This document shows positions 1 through 7,696 of a stretch of DNA of 9,143 bases, piece by piece. This stretch comes from an uncultured Porphyromonadaceae bacterium (lineage in GTDB: Bacteria > Bacteroidota > Bacteroidia > Bacteroidales > Muribaculaceae), in contig CAMWXO010000051.1 in the NCBI GenBank assembly GCA_947178245.1, forward strand, positions 1-9,143. The letters are read 5' to 3'. A program made the position numbers and the translations under genes. The notes under the pieces were generated by a model that made no database searches, was not told where the DNA came from, and saw only the letters and a program-made list of their open reading frames with translations. Position 1 is the stretch's first letter, and every line of letters begins with the position of its first letter.

Positions 1-378
1 GATGATGTCTTTCTTTGTCTTGGCGTCGGTCTTTCCCTTCTCGTTGGGGATGTCGGTGAGGGGGAGAGCCTTAACAAACATCTTGTAGCCGTTGAGAAGG
101 TTGGTGGCCATCTTCACGGGATCCACGTTTGCGGGGTTCACCATCTTCAGGCCTGAGTCCTTGTCGTAGGCATCATATTCGATCTTTCCGGCGATGAAGT
201 AGGTCTGAGCCTGGTCGGCTGTCTCGGGATTTTCCATAGCCTGCTGTATCAGGTTGCGGGCCTCTTCGATCTGGTCGGTCTTGCCGGCGAGTTTCTTCGC
301 GGCTTCCACGTTGGCTTTCTGTGCGCTCATTGAGCCGACGGCTGCGAAGCAGAGCGCGAATGTCATGAGTTTTTTCAT
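1..378 (-). CDS. Secreted TPR-like protein, 5' part only (C-terminus beyond the left edge)
   Basis: The frame is open from an ATG at 378 to the window edge and gives the first 126 residues. It starts with a classic signal peptide: MKK, a hydrophobic core around residues 5-15, then SMSA-Q, with predicted cleavage after about residue 19. The mature part is helical and charged. Residues about 24-75 (AAKKLAGKTDQIEEARNLI and following) resemble a tetratricopeptide helix pair, so the product is probably a periplasmic or envelope-associated scaffold. A TPR protein directly after gyrA is an arrangement I recall from Bacteroides-type genomes. The gene begins 19 nt after the gyrA stop with no terminator or promoter between, so it is probably cotranscribed with gyrA. 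An internal ATG at residue 5 is possible, but the MKK start gives the better signal peptide. The specific function is unknown. Confidence 0.8.
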   Translation of the reverse strand, partial: MKKLMTFALCFAAVGSMSAQKANVEAAKKLAGKTDQIEEARNLIQQAMENPETADQAQTYFIAGKIEYDAYDKDSGLKMVNPANVDPVKMATNLLNGYKMFVKALPLTDIPNEKGKTDAKTKKDII

Positions 379-397
379 TTTATTATAAGTTTTAGTT

Positions 398-2908
398 TCA
401 GTTTTCGGTATTTTCATTTTCTTCGGCAGCTATTTCTTGCTCGGCCGCTTCTTCCGGGTCTGAATCCACTACGCACACCGAAGCGATATGGTCGCCACGC
501 TTGGAGAGGTCGATCAGTTTCACTCCCTGAGTGTTTCGGCCCTGCAGGCGCAGCGTGTCTACAGGCAGGCGCAGCGTGATGCCGCTCTGGTTGATGATCA
601 TGAGGTCGTTTTCATCAGTCACCTTCTTTATTGCCACAAGGGGGCCTGTCTTGTCGGTGATGTTGAGGGTCTTCACGCCCTTTCCTCCGCGATGCACGCT
701 GATGGGATAGTCTTCGAGGTCGGTGCGCTTTCCGAAGCCGTTTTCCGAAACCACAAGTATGCTGTGTTCCGTGTCGTCGGTTTTGGCCGTCACCATTCCC
801 ACAACTTCGTCGTCATCGCCGCGCAGTGTCATGCCTCTCACGCCGGTGGAGACTCGGCCCATCGAGCGGAGTTCTGATTCTCCGAAGCGTGTGGCGTAGC
901 CCGCCTTGCTTGCAAGTATCACCTGGGTGTCGCCATCGGTGAGTTCCACCTGCAGAAGTGTGTCGTCTTCGCGTATTATGATGGCGTTCACTCCATTGGC
1001 ACGCGGGCGCGAATAGTCTTTGAGCGGGGTTTTCTTCACCACGCCGTTGCGGGTGGCGAAGAGGAGATAGTGGCTCTCCACAAATTGCTCGTCGTTCAGG
1101 TTCTTGATGCAGATGAAGGCGTTCACGGTGTCGTCCGCATCAATATTGAGCAGGTTCTGGATGGCACGACCTTTCGAGTTCTTGGCCGCCTCCGGAATTT
1201 CATACACCTTGAGCCAGTAGCATCTTCCCTTATTGGTGAAGAAGAGCATGGAGTTGTGGTTGGTGGCGGGATAGATATGCTCTATGAAGTCCCTGTCGCG
1301 GGTGCTGCTTCCCTTTGCTCCCACGCCGCCGCGGTTCTGCGCGCGGAACTCCGAGAGGGGAGTGCGCTTGATATATCCGAGGTGGGAGATGGTGATGATC
1401 ATCTCGTCGTCAGGATAGAAGTCTTCAGCGTTGAGGTCGCTCGAATACATGCTGATCTTCGTGCGGCGCTCGTCGCCGTATTTGTCGCGGATCTCGATGA
1501 GTTCTTTCTTCATCACGTCCTTGCATACCTCATCGTTTGAGAGGATGTCGTTGTAGAATGCTATCTGCTTCATCAGCTCATCATATTCGGCATGCAGTTT
1601 GTCGAGTTCCAGGCCGGTGAGCTGGCGCAGTCTCATTTCCACGATGGCGCGTGTCTGCACTTCGTCAAGACCGAATTTCTCTGTCAGGCTCGCGCGGGCG
1701 TCGTCGGTGGTGCGTGAGTTGCGTATGATGTGGATTACTTCGTCGATATTGTCGCAGGCTATCATAAGGCCCTTCAGGATGTGGGCTCTTTCCTCGGCCT
1801 TGCGGAGCAGGAACTTAGTGCGGCGTATCACCACCTCGTGGCGGTGGGCCACGAAATACTGAAGTATCTCCTTCAGGTTGAGAGTGCGGGGCCGTCCGTT
1901 GACGAGAGCCACATTGTTTACACTGAAACTTGTCTGCAGCTGGCTCATCTTGTAAAGCTTGTTGAGCACCACCCGGGCGTTGGCGTCTCTCTTGATGTCG
2001 ATGGCAATGTGAATCTTGCCTCGGGCGGAGGTGTCGGTGATGTCTGCAATGCCGTCGATCTTCTTTTCCTCCACCATGTCAGCGATGCTCTTCACGAGGT
2101 CGTTCTTCAGCACGCCGTAGGGGATTTCGCTCACGATGATCTGATCGTGGGTGTCGGTGCTCTCTATCTCTGCCTTGGCGCGAAGCACTATGCGGCCTTT
2201 GCCGGTCTCGTATGCGTCGCGCACGCCCTGGAGCCCGAAAATCTCTCCTCCTGTGGGGAAGTCGGGAGCCGTGATGTATTGCATCAGGCCTTCTACGTCT
2301 ATGTCGGGATTGTCGATGAGGGCAAGCGAGGCGTTCAGGGCCTCCGTGAGGTTATGGGGCGGCATGTTGGTGGCCATGCCTACGGCGATGCCGGCCGCGC
2401 CATTGACGAGGAGGTTGGGGATACGTGTCGGAAGCACTGTGGGCTCCTTGGTGGTGTTGTCGAAGTTGGGCACGAAGTCTACAGTCTCCGAATCGAGGTC
2501 TTGAAGCATTTCCTCGCCCATGCGCGAGAGCTTTACCTCGGTATATCGCATTGCGGCCGGAGAGTCACCGTCGATCGATCCGAAATTGCCCTGACCGAAT
2601 ACGAGAGGATAACGCAGCGACCATTCCTGGGCCATACGCACCATAGTCATGTATATCGAGGAGTCGCCGTGCGGGTGGTAGTGACCCATCACGTCGCCCA
2701 CGATACGTGCAGATTTCTTGGTGTCGCCCGAGAAGTAGTTGCCCACTTCTCCCATGCCGTAGAGCACACGGCGGTGTACCGGTTTAAATCCGTCGCGCAC
2801 ATCGGGAAGGGCACGCGATACTATCACCGACATCGAATAGTCGATGTAGGCGCTTTTCATTTCCGATTCAATATTGACCGGAATTATCTTGTCTTCGTCA
2901 ATTGTCAT
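398..2908 (-). CDS. gyrA: DNA gyrase subunit A
   Basis: GyrA is the breakage-reunion subunit of gyrase. With GyrB it introduces negative supercoils using ATP, and it is the quinolone target. The 836-residue product is full length. The N-terminal winged-helix/tower region holds the catalytic Arg121-Tyr122 pair (AAMRYTE), and numbering coincides with E. coli GyrA. The quinolone-resistance region reads HPHGDSSIYM, with Ser83 kept and Met at 87 where E. coli has Asp. Residue 104 is Phe where E. coli has Asp. The GyrA box is QNRGGVG (524-530). Beta-pinwheel blade motifs follow, such as HRGGKG (739-744) and GRNTQGVKL (790-798). An acidic tail rich in Glu and Asp ends the protein. The ATG at 2908 sits a short leader downstream of a strong Bacteroidota-type promoter. 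ParC is the main alternative identity, but the GyrA box and the full pinwheel favour GyrA. Confidence 0.97.
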   Translation of the reverse strand: MTIDEDKIIPVNIESEMKSAYIDYSMSVIVSRALPDVRDGFKPVHRRVLYGMGEVGNYFSGDTKKSARIVGDVMGHYHPHGDSSIYMTMVRMAQEWSLRYPLVFGQGNFGSIDGDSPAAMRYTEVKLSRMGEEMLQDLDSETVDFVPNFDNTTKEPTVLPTRIPNLLVNGAAGIAVGMATNMPPHNLTEALNASLALIDNPDIDVEGLMQYITAPDFPTGGEIFGLQGVRDAYETGKGRIVLRAKAEIESTDTHDQIIVSEIPYGVLKNDLVKSIADMVEEKKIDGIADITDTSARGKIHIAIDIKRDANARVVLNKLYKMSQLQTSFSVNNVALVNGRPRTLNLKEILQYFVAHRHEVVIRRTKFLLRKAEERAHILKGLMIACDNIDEVIHIIRNSRTTDDARASLTEKFGLDEVQTRAIVEMRLRQLTGLELDKLHAEYDELMKQIAFYNDILSNDEVCKDVMKKELIEIRDKYGDERRTKISMYSSDLNAEDFYPDDEMIITISHLGYIKRTPLSEFRAQNRGGVGAKGSSTRDRDFIEHIYPATNHNSMLFFTNKGRCYWLKVYEIPEAAKNSKGRAIQNLLNIDADDTVNAFICIKNLNDEQFVESHYLLFATRNGVVKKTPLKDYSRPRANGVNAIIIREDDTLLQVELTDGDTQVILASKAGYATRFGESELRSMGRVSTGVRGMTLRGDDDEVVGMVTAKTDDTEHSILVVSENGFGKRTDLEDYPISVHRGGKGVKTLNITDKTGPLVAIKKVTDENDLMIINQSGITLRLPVDTLRLQGRNTQGVKLIDLSKRGDHIASVCVVDSDPEEAAEQEIAAEENENTEN

Positions 2909-2931
2909 TTTTGCCTAATCTTTTCAACCTA

Positions 2932-2963
2932 CAAAATTAACTAAAAATATTCAGATATGCAAA
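2932..2963 (-). promoter_or_regulatory. Bacteroidota housekeeping promoter of gyrA
   Basis: Read on the minus strand, TTTG (2963-2960) is followed after exactly 20 nt by TAATTTTG (2939-2932). This matches both elements of the Bacteroides sigma-ABfr promoter, -33 TTTG and -7 TAnnTTTG, with the usual spacing. The predicted start lies around 2925-2928, leaving a leader of only about 20 nt before the gyrA ATG. No Shine-Dalgarno sequence is visible, which is common in this phylum. Confidence 0.85.
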
Positions 2964-2985
2964 TGAAAATCGACGTAATATGCAG

Positions 2986-3018
2986 AAAAGACTCCTCAGA
3001 ATGCCTGAAGAGTCTTTT
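2986..3018 (-). terminator. Rho-independent terminator after clpC
   Basis: AAAAGACTC (2986-2994) pairs with GAGTCTTTT (3010-3018). After a one-base mismatch the inner arms TCAG and CTGA pair around a 5-nt loop. The stem begins 23 nt past the clpC stop and ends, on the minus strand, in a short U run that is itself part of the stem. The symmetric A/T flanks would let it work in either direction. It separates clpC from the gyrA promoter. Confidence 0.8.
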
Positions 3019-3041
3019 CATATATTCGTATTGATGCGGTA

Positions 3042-5615
3042 TCAAGCGCAGGGATCGTCATATTCCAATGTCAGGCGCTCGACGGAAGTGTCGCCTCTGG
3101 TGACCTTGATCTTCCCTCCGAGCTTGCCCTCGGCGTTGAGTTTGAGCAGGAGTTCGGCAAGTTCGTCTTCCAGATATTTCTGAATGGCGCGTTTGAGCGG
3201 ACGGGCTCCGAAATTCTTGTCGTAGCCTTTCTCGGCGATGAATTCCTTTGCTTCGTCAGAGAGTGTGAGCTCATAGCCGAGTTTCATCACACGGCCGTAG
3301 AAGTCGGCCAGCTCCACGTCGATGATGTCGAAGATGGCCTTCTTGTCGAGCTGATCAAACATCACGATGTCGTCGATACGGTTGAGGAATTCGGGCGAGA
3401 ACACCTTGTTGATGGCTTTCGAGATCACTCCCTGGGCCTGTTTCTTCTCATCGTCGGCGGTGTTGAAGCCTACACCAGTGCCGAAGTCCTTCAGCTGGCG
3501 GCTTCCCACGTTGGAGGTCATGATGATGATGGTGTTCTTGAAATCGATGCGGCGGCCGAGCGAGTCGGTGAGGCGTCCCTCGTCCATCACCTGCAGCAGC
3601 AGGTTGAACACGTCCGGGTGAGCCTTCTCGATCTCGTCGAGGAGCACTACCGAGTAGGGGCGGCGGCGCACTTTCTCGGTGAGCTGTCCCCCCTCCTCAT
3701 ATCCTACGTATCCCGGAGGCGCTCCAACGAGGCGGCTGACGGTGAATTTCTCCATAAATTCACTCATGTCAACCCTTATAAGCGAATCGGCGCTGTCGAA
3801 GAGATACTCCGCAAGCTTCTTGGCGAGGTGTGTCTTGCCTACGCCCGTAGGCCCGAGAAACATAAACACGCCGATAGGCTTGTCGGGGTCTTTCAGGCCG
3901 ATGCGGTTGCGCTGAATGGCCTTAACCACTTTCTTGATGGCCTCTTCCTGCCCTATTACAGAGCCTTTGAGGGTGTTGCCCATCTCGAGAAGGCGGTTGC
4001 CCTCGGTCTGCGCTATGCGCTGGGTCGGGACTCCGGTCATCATGGCCACTACCTCGGCCACTTTCTCGTCGTCTACGATCTGACGCTCCTTGTCAAGCTG
4101 GTTTTCCCAGTTCGCTTTCACCTCTTCGAGCTGCGACTTCAGCTGCTTCTCCTGCTTGTGAAATTCGGCGGCTTTCTGAAAATCCTGGGCTTTGGCGGCC
4201 TTCAGTTTCTCCTCGGTGATGCTCGCTATCTGCTCCTCCAGTTTGTCAAGTTCTTCCGGCACCGAGATGTTGCTGATATGCACGCGGCTTCCTGCTTCGT
4301 CGAGGGCGTCGAGCGCCTTGTCGGGGAAGTTTCGGTCGCTCACGTAGCGCTCGGTGAGCTCCACGCATGCCTTGAGGGCATCGTCGGTGTATCTTACGTT
4401 GTGATGATCCTCATATTTCTGCTTCACCTGATTGAGGATCTCGAGAGTCTCCTCGGCCGACGTGGGCTCCACCATCACTTTCTGGAAGCGGCGCTCCAGC
4501 GCACCGTCTTTCTCGATATTCTTGCGGTATTCGTCGAGTGTCGTGGCTCCGATACATTGTATCTCACCGCGTGCCAGAGCGGGTTTCAGGATATTTGCGG
4601 CGTCCATGGAGCCGGGGCTTCCTCCGGCGCCGACAATGGTGTGGATCTCATCTATGAAGAGGATGATGTCGGGGTTCTTCTGCAGTTCGTCGAGCACGGC
4701 CTTGATGCGCTCTTCAAACTGGCCGCGGTATTTGGTTCCGGCAACGATTCCGGCCATGTCGAGGCCGATCACGCGCTTGTTGAAGAGCACTCGGCTCACC
4801 TTCCGCTGATTGATGCGCAGCGCCAGACCTTCGACAATGGCGGATTTTCCTACTCCGGGCTCGCCTATAAGCACCGGATTGTTTTTCTTGCGTCGTGAAA
4901 GGATCTGGGCCAGACGCTCGATTTCGGTCTCGCGTCCCACCACGGGGTCGAGTCTGCCTTCGGCTGCGGCTTTCGTCATGTCATAGCCGAACTTGTCGAG
5001 AGCCGGAGTGTCGCTCTTCTCTTTGCGCGCTGAAGATGCCTTTTTTCCGTTGCTTTTCGGTGCGATCGCATCGAAGCCTTCTTCGTCGTCATCAGCCTCC
5101 TCATCATCAAATCCAGGAGTCTCGTCGCCGGAATTCTGCTGCCCCAAGGGGAGAGGGGGAATCTGACCCGGGCCGAATGACTGAATTGATATGTCGAAAT
5201 TTAGATACGACTCCTTGAAATGTTTCAGGAAGTCACTGTCCATGGCGCGCTGGTCGTGGATGAGGGCGAGAAGGATATGCTCGCCTCCGATGACGCCCGA
5301 GTGCATCCGCCTTGCTTCTGCCGAAGCAAGCTGAAGCAGACGCACGGCTGGTATGGCTATGCGGAACTGCTCCTCGAAAAGCGGAGTGGATTCCCGTGGA
5401 CCGGAACTTTCCCTTATGTATTCCTCCACTTCCTGCACCATCTTGTCGATGGGTGCGTGAATCTGTGTCAGAATCTTGTAGGCATACCCCTCTTTATTGC
5501 GCAGCGCTCCCAGTACGAAGTGTTCGCTCGAGATAATCTCTGAGCCGAATTCCTGCGCGATGCGGAACGCCTGCTCGAGGATAGGCCTGAATTGCTTTGA
5601 ATATTCGTTCTTCAT
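3042..5615 (-). CDS. clpC: ATP-dependent Clp protease, ATP-binding subunit ClpC
   Basis: This is a Hsp100/Clp AAA+ unfoldase that threads substrates into the ClpP peptidase in the cytoplasm. The 857 residues show, in order: a double Clp-N domain (about 1-150); an unusual acidic then basic linker (about 160-205); AAA1 with Walker A GEPGVGKS (251-258), Walker B ILFIDEIH (318-325) and arginine fingers near 375-376; a short ClpC-type middle domain with a UVR-like coiled-coil motif (about 455-515); AAA2 with Walker A GPTGVGKT (588-595), Walker B VVLLDEIE (656-663) and NRID (745-748); and a C-terminal domain. The VGF tripeptide (715-717) is the ClpP-docking loop. Together with the short middle domain it argues against the disaggregase ClpB. 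The ATG at 5615 begins the conserved Clp-N helix. A sigma-54-type promoter precedes the gene and a terminator follows it, so it is probably monocistronic. Confidence 0.96.
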   Translation of the reverse strand: MKNEYSKQFRPILEQAFRIAQEFGSEIISSEHFVLGALRNKEGYAYKILTQIHAPIDKMVQEVEEYIRESSGPRESTPLFEEQFRIAIPAVRLLQLASAEARRMHSGVIGGEHILLALIHDQRAMDSDFLKHFKESYLNFDISIQSFGPGQIPPLPLGQQNSGDETPGFDDEEADDDEEGFDAIAPKSNGKKASSARKEKSDTPALDKFGYDMTKAAAEGRLDPVVGRETEIERLAQILSRRKKNNPVLIGEPGVGKSAIVEGLALRINQRKVSRVLFNKRVIGLDMAGIVAGTKYRGQFEERIKAVLDELQKNPDIILFIDEIHTIVGAGGSPGSMDAANILKPALARGEIQCIGATTLDEYRKNIEKDGALERRFQKVMVEPTSAEETLEILNQVKQKYEDHHNVRYTDDALKACVELTERYVSDRNFPDKALDALDEAGSRVHISNISVPEELDKLEEQIASITEEKLKAAKAQDFQKAAEFHKQEKQLKSQLEEVKANWENQLDKERQIVDDEKVAEVVAMMTGVPTQRIAQTEGNRLLEMGNTLKGSVIGQEEAIKKVVKAIQRNRIGLKDPDKPIGVFMFLGPTGVGKTHLAKKLAEYLFDSADSLIRVDMSEFMEKFTVSRLVGAPPGYVGYEEGGQLTEKVRRRPYSVVLLDEIEKAHPDVFNLLLQVMDEGRLTDSLGRRIDFKNTIIIMTSNVGSRQLKDFGTGVGFNTADDEKKQAQGVISKAINKVFSPEFLNRIDDIVMFDQLDKKAIFDIIDVELADFYGRVMKLGYELTLSDEAKEFIAEKGYDKNFGARPLKRAIQKYLEDELAELLLKLNAEGKLGGKIKVTRGDTSVERLTLEYDDPCA

Positions 5616-5657
5616 ATAATGATATAACGTATTATTTTCCTTTTTGATTTATCAATT

Positions 5658-5674
5658 AGCAAAAGGCGTGCCAA
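5658..5674 (-). promoter_or_regulatory. Sigma-54 (RpoN) -24/-12 promoter of clpC
   Basis: The minus strand reads TTGGCACG CCTT TTGCT. It has the -24 GG (5672-5671), the -12 GC (5660-5659), the exact 10-nt spacing between them, and every fixed base of the consensus YTGGCACG-N4-TTGCW. The predicted start is near 5647, giving a 32-nt leader before the clpC ATG. No TTTG/TAnnTTTG housekeeping promoter was found in the spacer. The best partial alternative, TTTG followed 20 nt later by TAAATCAA, matches poorly. Confidence 0.8.
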
Positions 5675-5682
5675 AAATAGTT

Positions 5683-5717
5683 AAGGCAGGAGAGACGTCG
5701 CTGCATCCTCCTGCCTT
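5683..5717 (-). terminator. Rho-independent terminator after groEL
   Basis: AAGGCAGGAG (5683-5692) and CTCCTGCCTT (5708-5717) form a perfect 10-bp stem with a 15-nt loop, starting 24 nt after the groEL stop. On the minus strand it is followed by AACTATTTTT, an imperfect U tract. It lies 9 nt upstream of the clpC sigma-54 element, so groESL read-through into clpC should be limited. Confidence 0.8.
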
Positions 5718-5733
5718 GGATATATTATTCTGT

Positions 5734-5751
5734 AATGATGCTTACATCATT
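5734..5751. repeat. Perfect 7-bp inverted repeat spanning the groEL stop codon
   Basis: AATGATG (5734-5740) and CATCATT (5745-5751) are perfect reverse complements separated by CTTA. The right arm and spacer cover the last two Met codons and the TAA of groEL, and the left arm is noncoding. The centre lies about 95 bp upstream of the predicted clpC sigma-54 start, a usual distance for an enhancer-binding-protein site. That role is inference. It could also be a chance by-product of the Met-Met-stop ending. Confidence 0.4.
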
Positions 5752-7373
5752 CCGGGCATACCTCCGCCGGCAGGCATGGGAGGCATAGGATTCTCTTCTT
5801 TCTTGTCGGCGATGACACACTCTGTGGTGAGGAACATGCCGGCGATGCTGGCAGCGTTCTCAAGAGCCACACGGGTCACCTTGGCAGGATCGATCACGCC
5901 GGTAGCGAAGAAGTTCTCATAACTGTCAGTGCGGGCATTGTAGCCGTAGTCGCCTGTGCCTTCCTTCACGCGCTGCACGATGACGGCACCTTCCAGACCG
6001 GCATTGCTTACGATCTGACGGAGCGGCTCTTCGATGGCGCGACGGATGATGGCGATGCCTGTGTTCTCGTCGTTGTTGTCGCCTTTCAGCTCGTCGAGAC
6101 CGTTGAGGCAGCGGATATATGCTACGCCGCCGCCGGGAACGATGCCTTCTGCTATAGCGGCGCGGGTTGCGCTCAGGGCATCATCAACACGGTCTTTCTT
6201 CTCTTTCATTTCCACTTCAGAGGGAGCGCCGATGTAGAGCACTGCCACGCCGCCTGCGAGTTTGGCGAGACGTTCCTGAAGTTTCTCCTTGTCATACTCC
6301 GAATTGGTAGATTCGATTTGGGCCTTGATCTGAGCCACACGTGCGTCGATGGCGTCTTTCGAGCCGGCACCGTTCACGATAGTGGTGTTGTCTTTGTTTA
6401 CGGTGATCTTCTCTGCTGTGCCGAGGTCGTTGATGGTGGCCTGTTTCAGCTGCATGCCTTTCACTTCGCTGATGACATTGCCTCCTGTGAGAACTGCGAT
6501 GTCTTCGAGCATTTCCTTGCGGCGGTCGCCGAATCCGGGAGCCTTCACGGCGCAGATCTTGAGGCTGCCGCGCAGACGATTGACCACGAGAGTGGCAAGG
6601 GCTTCATTGTCTACGTCTTCAGCGATGATGAGCATCGGACGTCCTGTCTGGGCCACTGCCTCAAGAATAGGAAGCATCTCCTGGAGATTGGAGATCTTCT
6701 TGTCGTAGAGAAGCACGAAAGGAGAATCCATCTGGCATTCCATCTTCTCTGAATTGGTCACGAAATAGGGGCTGATATATCCGCGGTCGAACTGCATTCC
6801 TTCCACCACTTCCACAGTGGTCTCGGTGCCTTTCGCTTCCTCTACGGTGATCACGCCTTCCTTCTTGACGGTCTTCATTGCTTCGGCTATCAGTCGGCCG
6901 ATCTCGTCGTCGTTGTTGGCTGAGATGCGTGCCACGTTCTCGATTTTCGCCATGTCATCGTCCACTTCCTGGCTCTGGGCCTTGATGCCTTCCACTACTT
7001 TCGAGACAGCCTTGTCGATGCCGCGTTTCAGATCCATGGGGTTGGCTCCGGCAGCCACGTTCTTGAGTCCTTCGGTCACGATTGCCTGGGCGAGGACTGT
7101 AGCGGTGGTGGTGCCGTCGCCGGCCTGGTCGCCGGTCTTCGACGCAACTTCCTTCACGAGCTGGGCGCCCATGTTCTCGAATGCGTTTTCAAGCTCGATT
7201 TCCTTGGCTACTGTCACACCGTCTTTGGTGATGTGGGGAGCGCCGAATTTCTTCTCGATGATTACGTTGCGGCCTTTCGGGCCGAGTGTGACTTTCACGG
7301 CATCGGCAAGAGCGTCGACACCTTTCTTAAGCTCTTCACGAGCCTGTATGTTGAATTTGATGATCTTTGCCAT
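5742..7373 (-). CDS. groEL: Chaperonin GroEL (Hsp60)
   Basis: GroEL is the large chaperonin subunit. It forms a double 7-mer ring that encloses and folds cytoplasmic proteins with ATP and the GroES lid. The 543 residues match the usual length. Visible ATP-site and signature elements are the GPKGRNV segment (31-37), Asp51 in KDGVTVAKE, the DGTTTA loop (86-91), the catalytic-type Asp at about 397, and the chaperonin signature AAIAEGIVPGGG (405-416). The tail is rich in Met, Pro and Gly and ends GGGMPGMM, a variant of the usual GGM repeat. It lies 33 nt after groES without a terminator, so it is in the groES operon. A strong terminator follows. The ATG at 7373 gives the standard MAKIIKF N-terminus. 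No truncation or frameshift is seen. Confidence 0.98.
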   Translation of the reverse strand: MAKIIKFNIQAREELKKGVDALADAVKVTLGPKGRNVIIEKKFGAPHITKDGVTVAKEIELENAFENMGAQLVKEVASKTGDQAGDGTTTATVLAQAIVTEGLKNVAAGANPMDLKRGIDKAVSKVVEGIKAQSQEVDDDMAKIENVARISANNDDEIGRLIAEAMKTVKKEGVITVEEAKGTETTVEVVEGMQFDRGYISPYFVTNSEKMECQMDSPFVLLYDKKISNLQEMLPILEAVAQTGRPMLIIAEDVDNEALATLVVNRLRGSLKICAVKAPGFGDRRKEMLEDIAVLTGGNVISEVKGMQLKQATINDLGTAEKITVNKDNTTIVNGAGSKDAIDARVAQIKAQIESTNSEYDKEKLQERLAKLAGGVAVLYIGAPSEVEMKEKKDRVDDALSATRAAIAEGIVPGGGVAYIRCLNGLDELKGDNNDENTGIAIIRRAIEEPLRQIVSNAGLEGAVIVQRVKEGTGDYGYNARTDSYENFFATGVIDPAKVTRVALENAASIAGMFLTTECVIADKKEENPMPPMPAGGGMPGMM

Positions 7374-7406
7374 TTCTTTGTCGGTTTTTCATTCAGATTT
7401 TTTGAA

Positions 7407-7679
7407 TCAGGCGAGCACTGCGAGCACATCGCTCTGGCGCATGATGATGTATTTCTCTCCTTCAAATTCGATTTCAGTGCCTGCATATTTGCCATAGAGC
7501 ACTTCATCGCCTGCCTTCAGCACCATTTCTTCGTCTTTGGTGCCGGCACCTGCCGCGAGAACTTTTCCGCGCAGGGGTTTTTCCTTTGCAGAGTCAGGAA
7601 TGATGATGCCAGCCATTGTAACTTCTTCGGCTGCGGTGGGCTGCACCAGCACGCGGTCGCCTAATGGTTTGATGTTCAT
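7407..7679 (-). CDS. groES: Co-chaperonin GroES (Hsp10)
   Basis: GroES is the heptameric lid of the GroEL chamber. The 90-residue product is typical in length. It begins MNIKPLGDRVLVQP, the family's N-terminal strand. The GroEL-binding mobile loop covers about residues 17-34 and has the hydrophobic tripeptide in GIIIP. The C-terminal half carries the usual VLYGKYAGTEIEFEGEKYIIM segment (shortened here: VLYGKYAG, then EGEKY), followed by the terminal strand ending VLAVLA. It is the first gene of the groES-groEL operon. A sigma-54-type promoter lies 92-108 nt upstream of its ATG, with a structured leader between. No Shine-Dalgarno sequence is visible before the ATG. Confidence 0.98.
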   Translation of the reverse strand: MNIKPLGDRVLVQPTAAEEVTMAGIIIPDSAKEKPLRGKVLAAGAGTKDEEMVLKAGDEVLYGKYAGTEIEFEGEKYIIMRQSDVLAVLA

Positions 7680-7696
7680 TTCAGTTATTGATTTTA

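Noticed and set aside
996..1003. TTGGCACG on the plus strand inside gyrA, a possible sigma-54 -24 element
   Set aside because: The -12 half is CGCG rather than TTGC, it lies inside coding sequence, and it points against all genes.
1730..2944. A 404-codon open frame on the plus strand opposite gyrA
   Set aside because: It is fully antisense to an unmistakable gyrA, has no recognisable domains, and its composition (rich in His, Val and Gly) is what the reverse of GC-rich codons gives.
4570..4576. TGGCACG on the minus strand inside clpC
   Set aside because: No TTGC four bases downstream; it is part of conserved coding sequence.
3618..4898. A 426-codon open frame on the plus strand opposite clpC
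   Set aside because: Antisense shadow of conserved clpC AAA+ sequence; no family resemblance.
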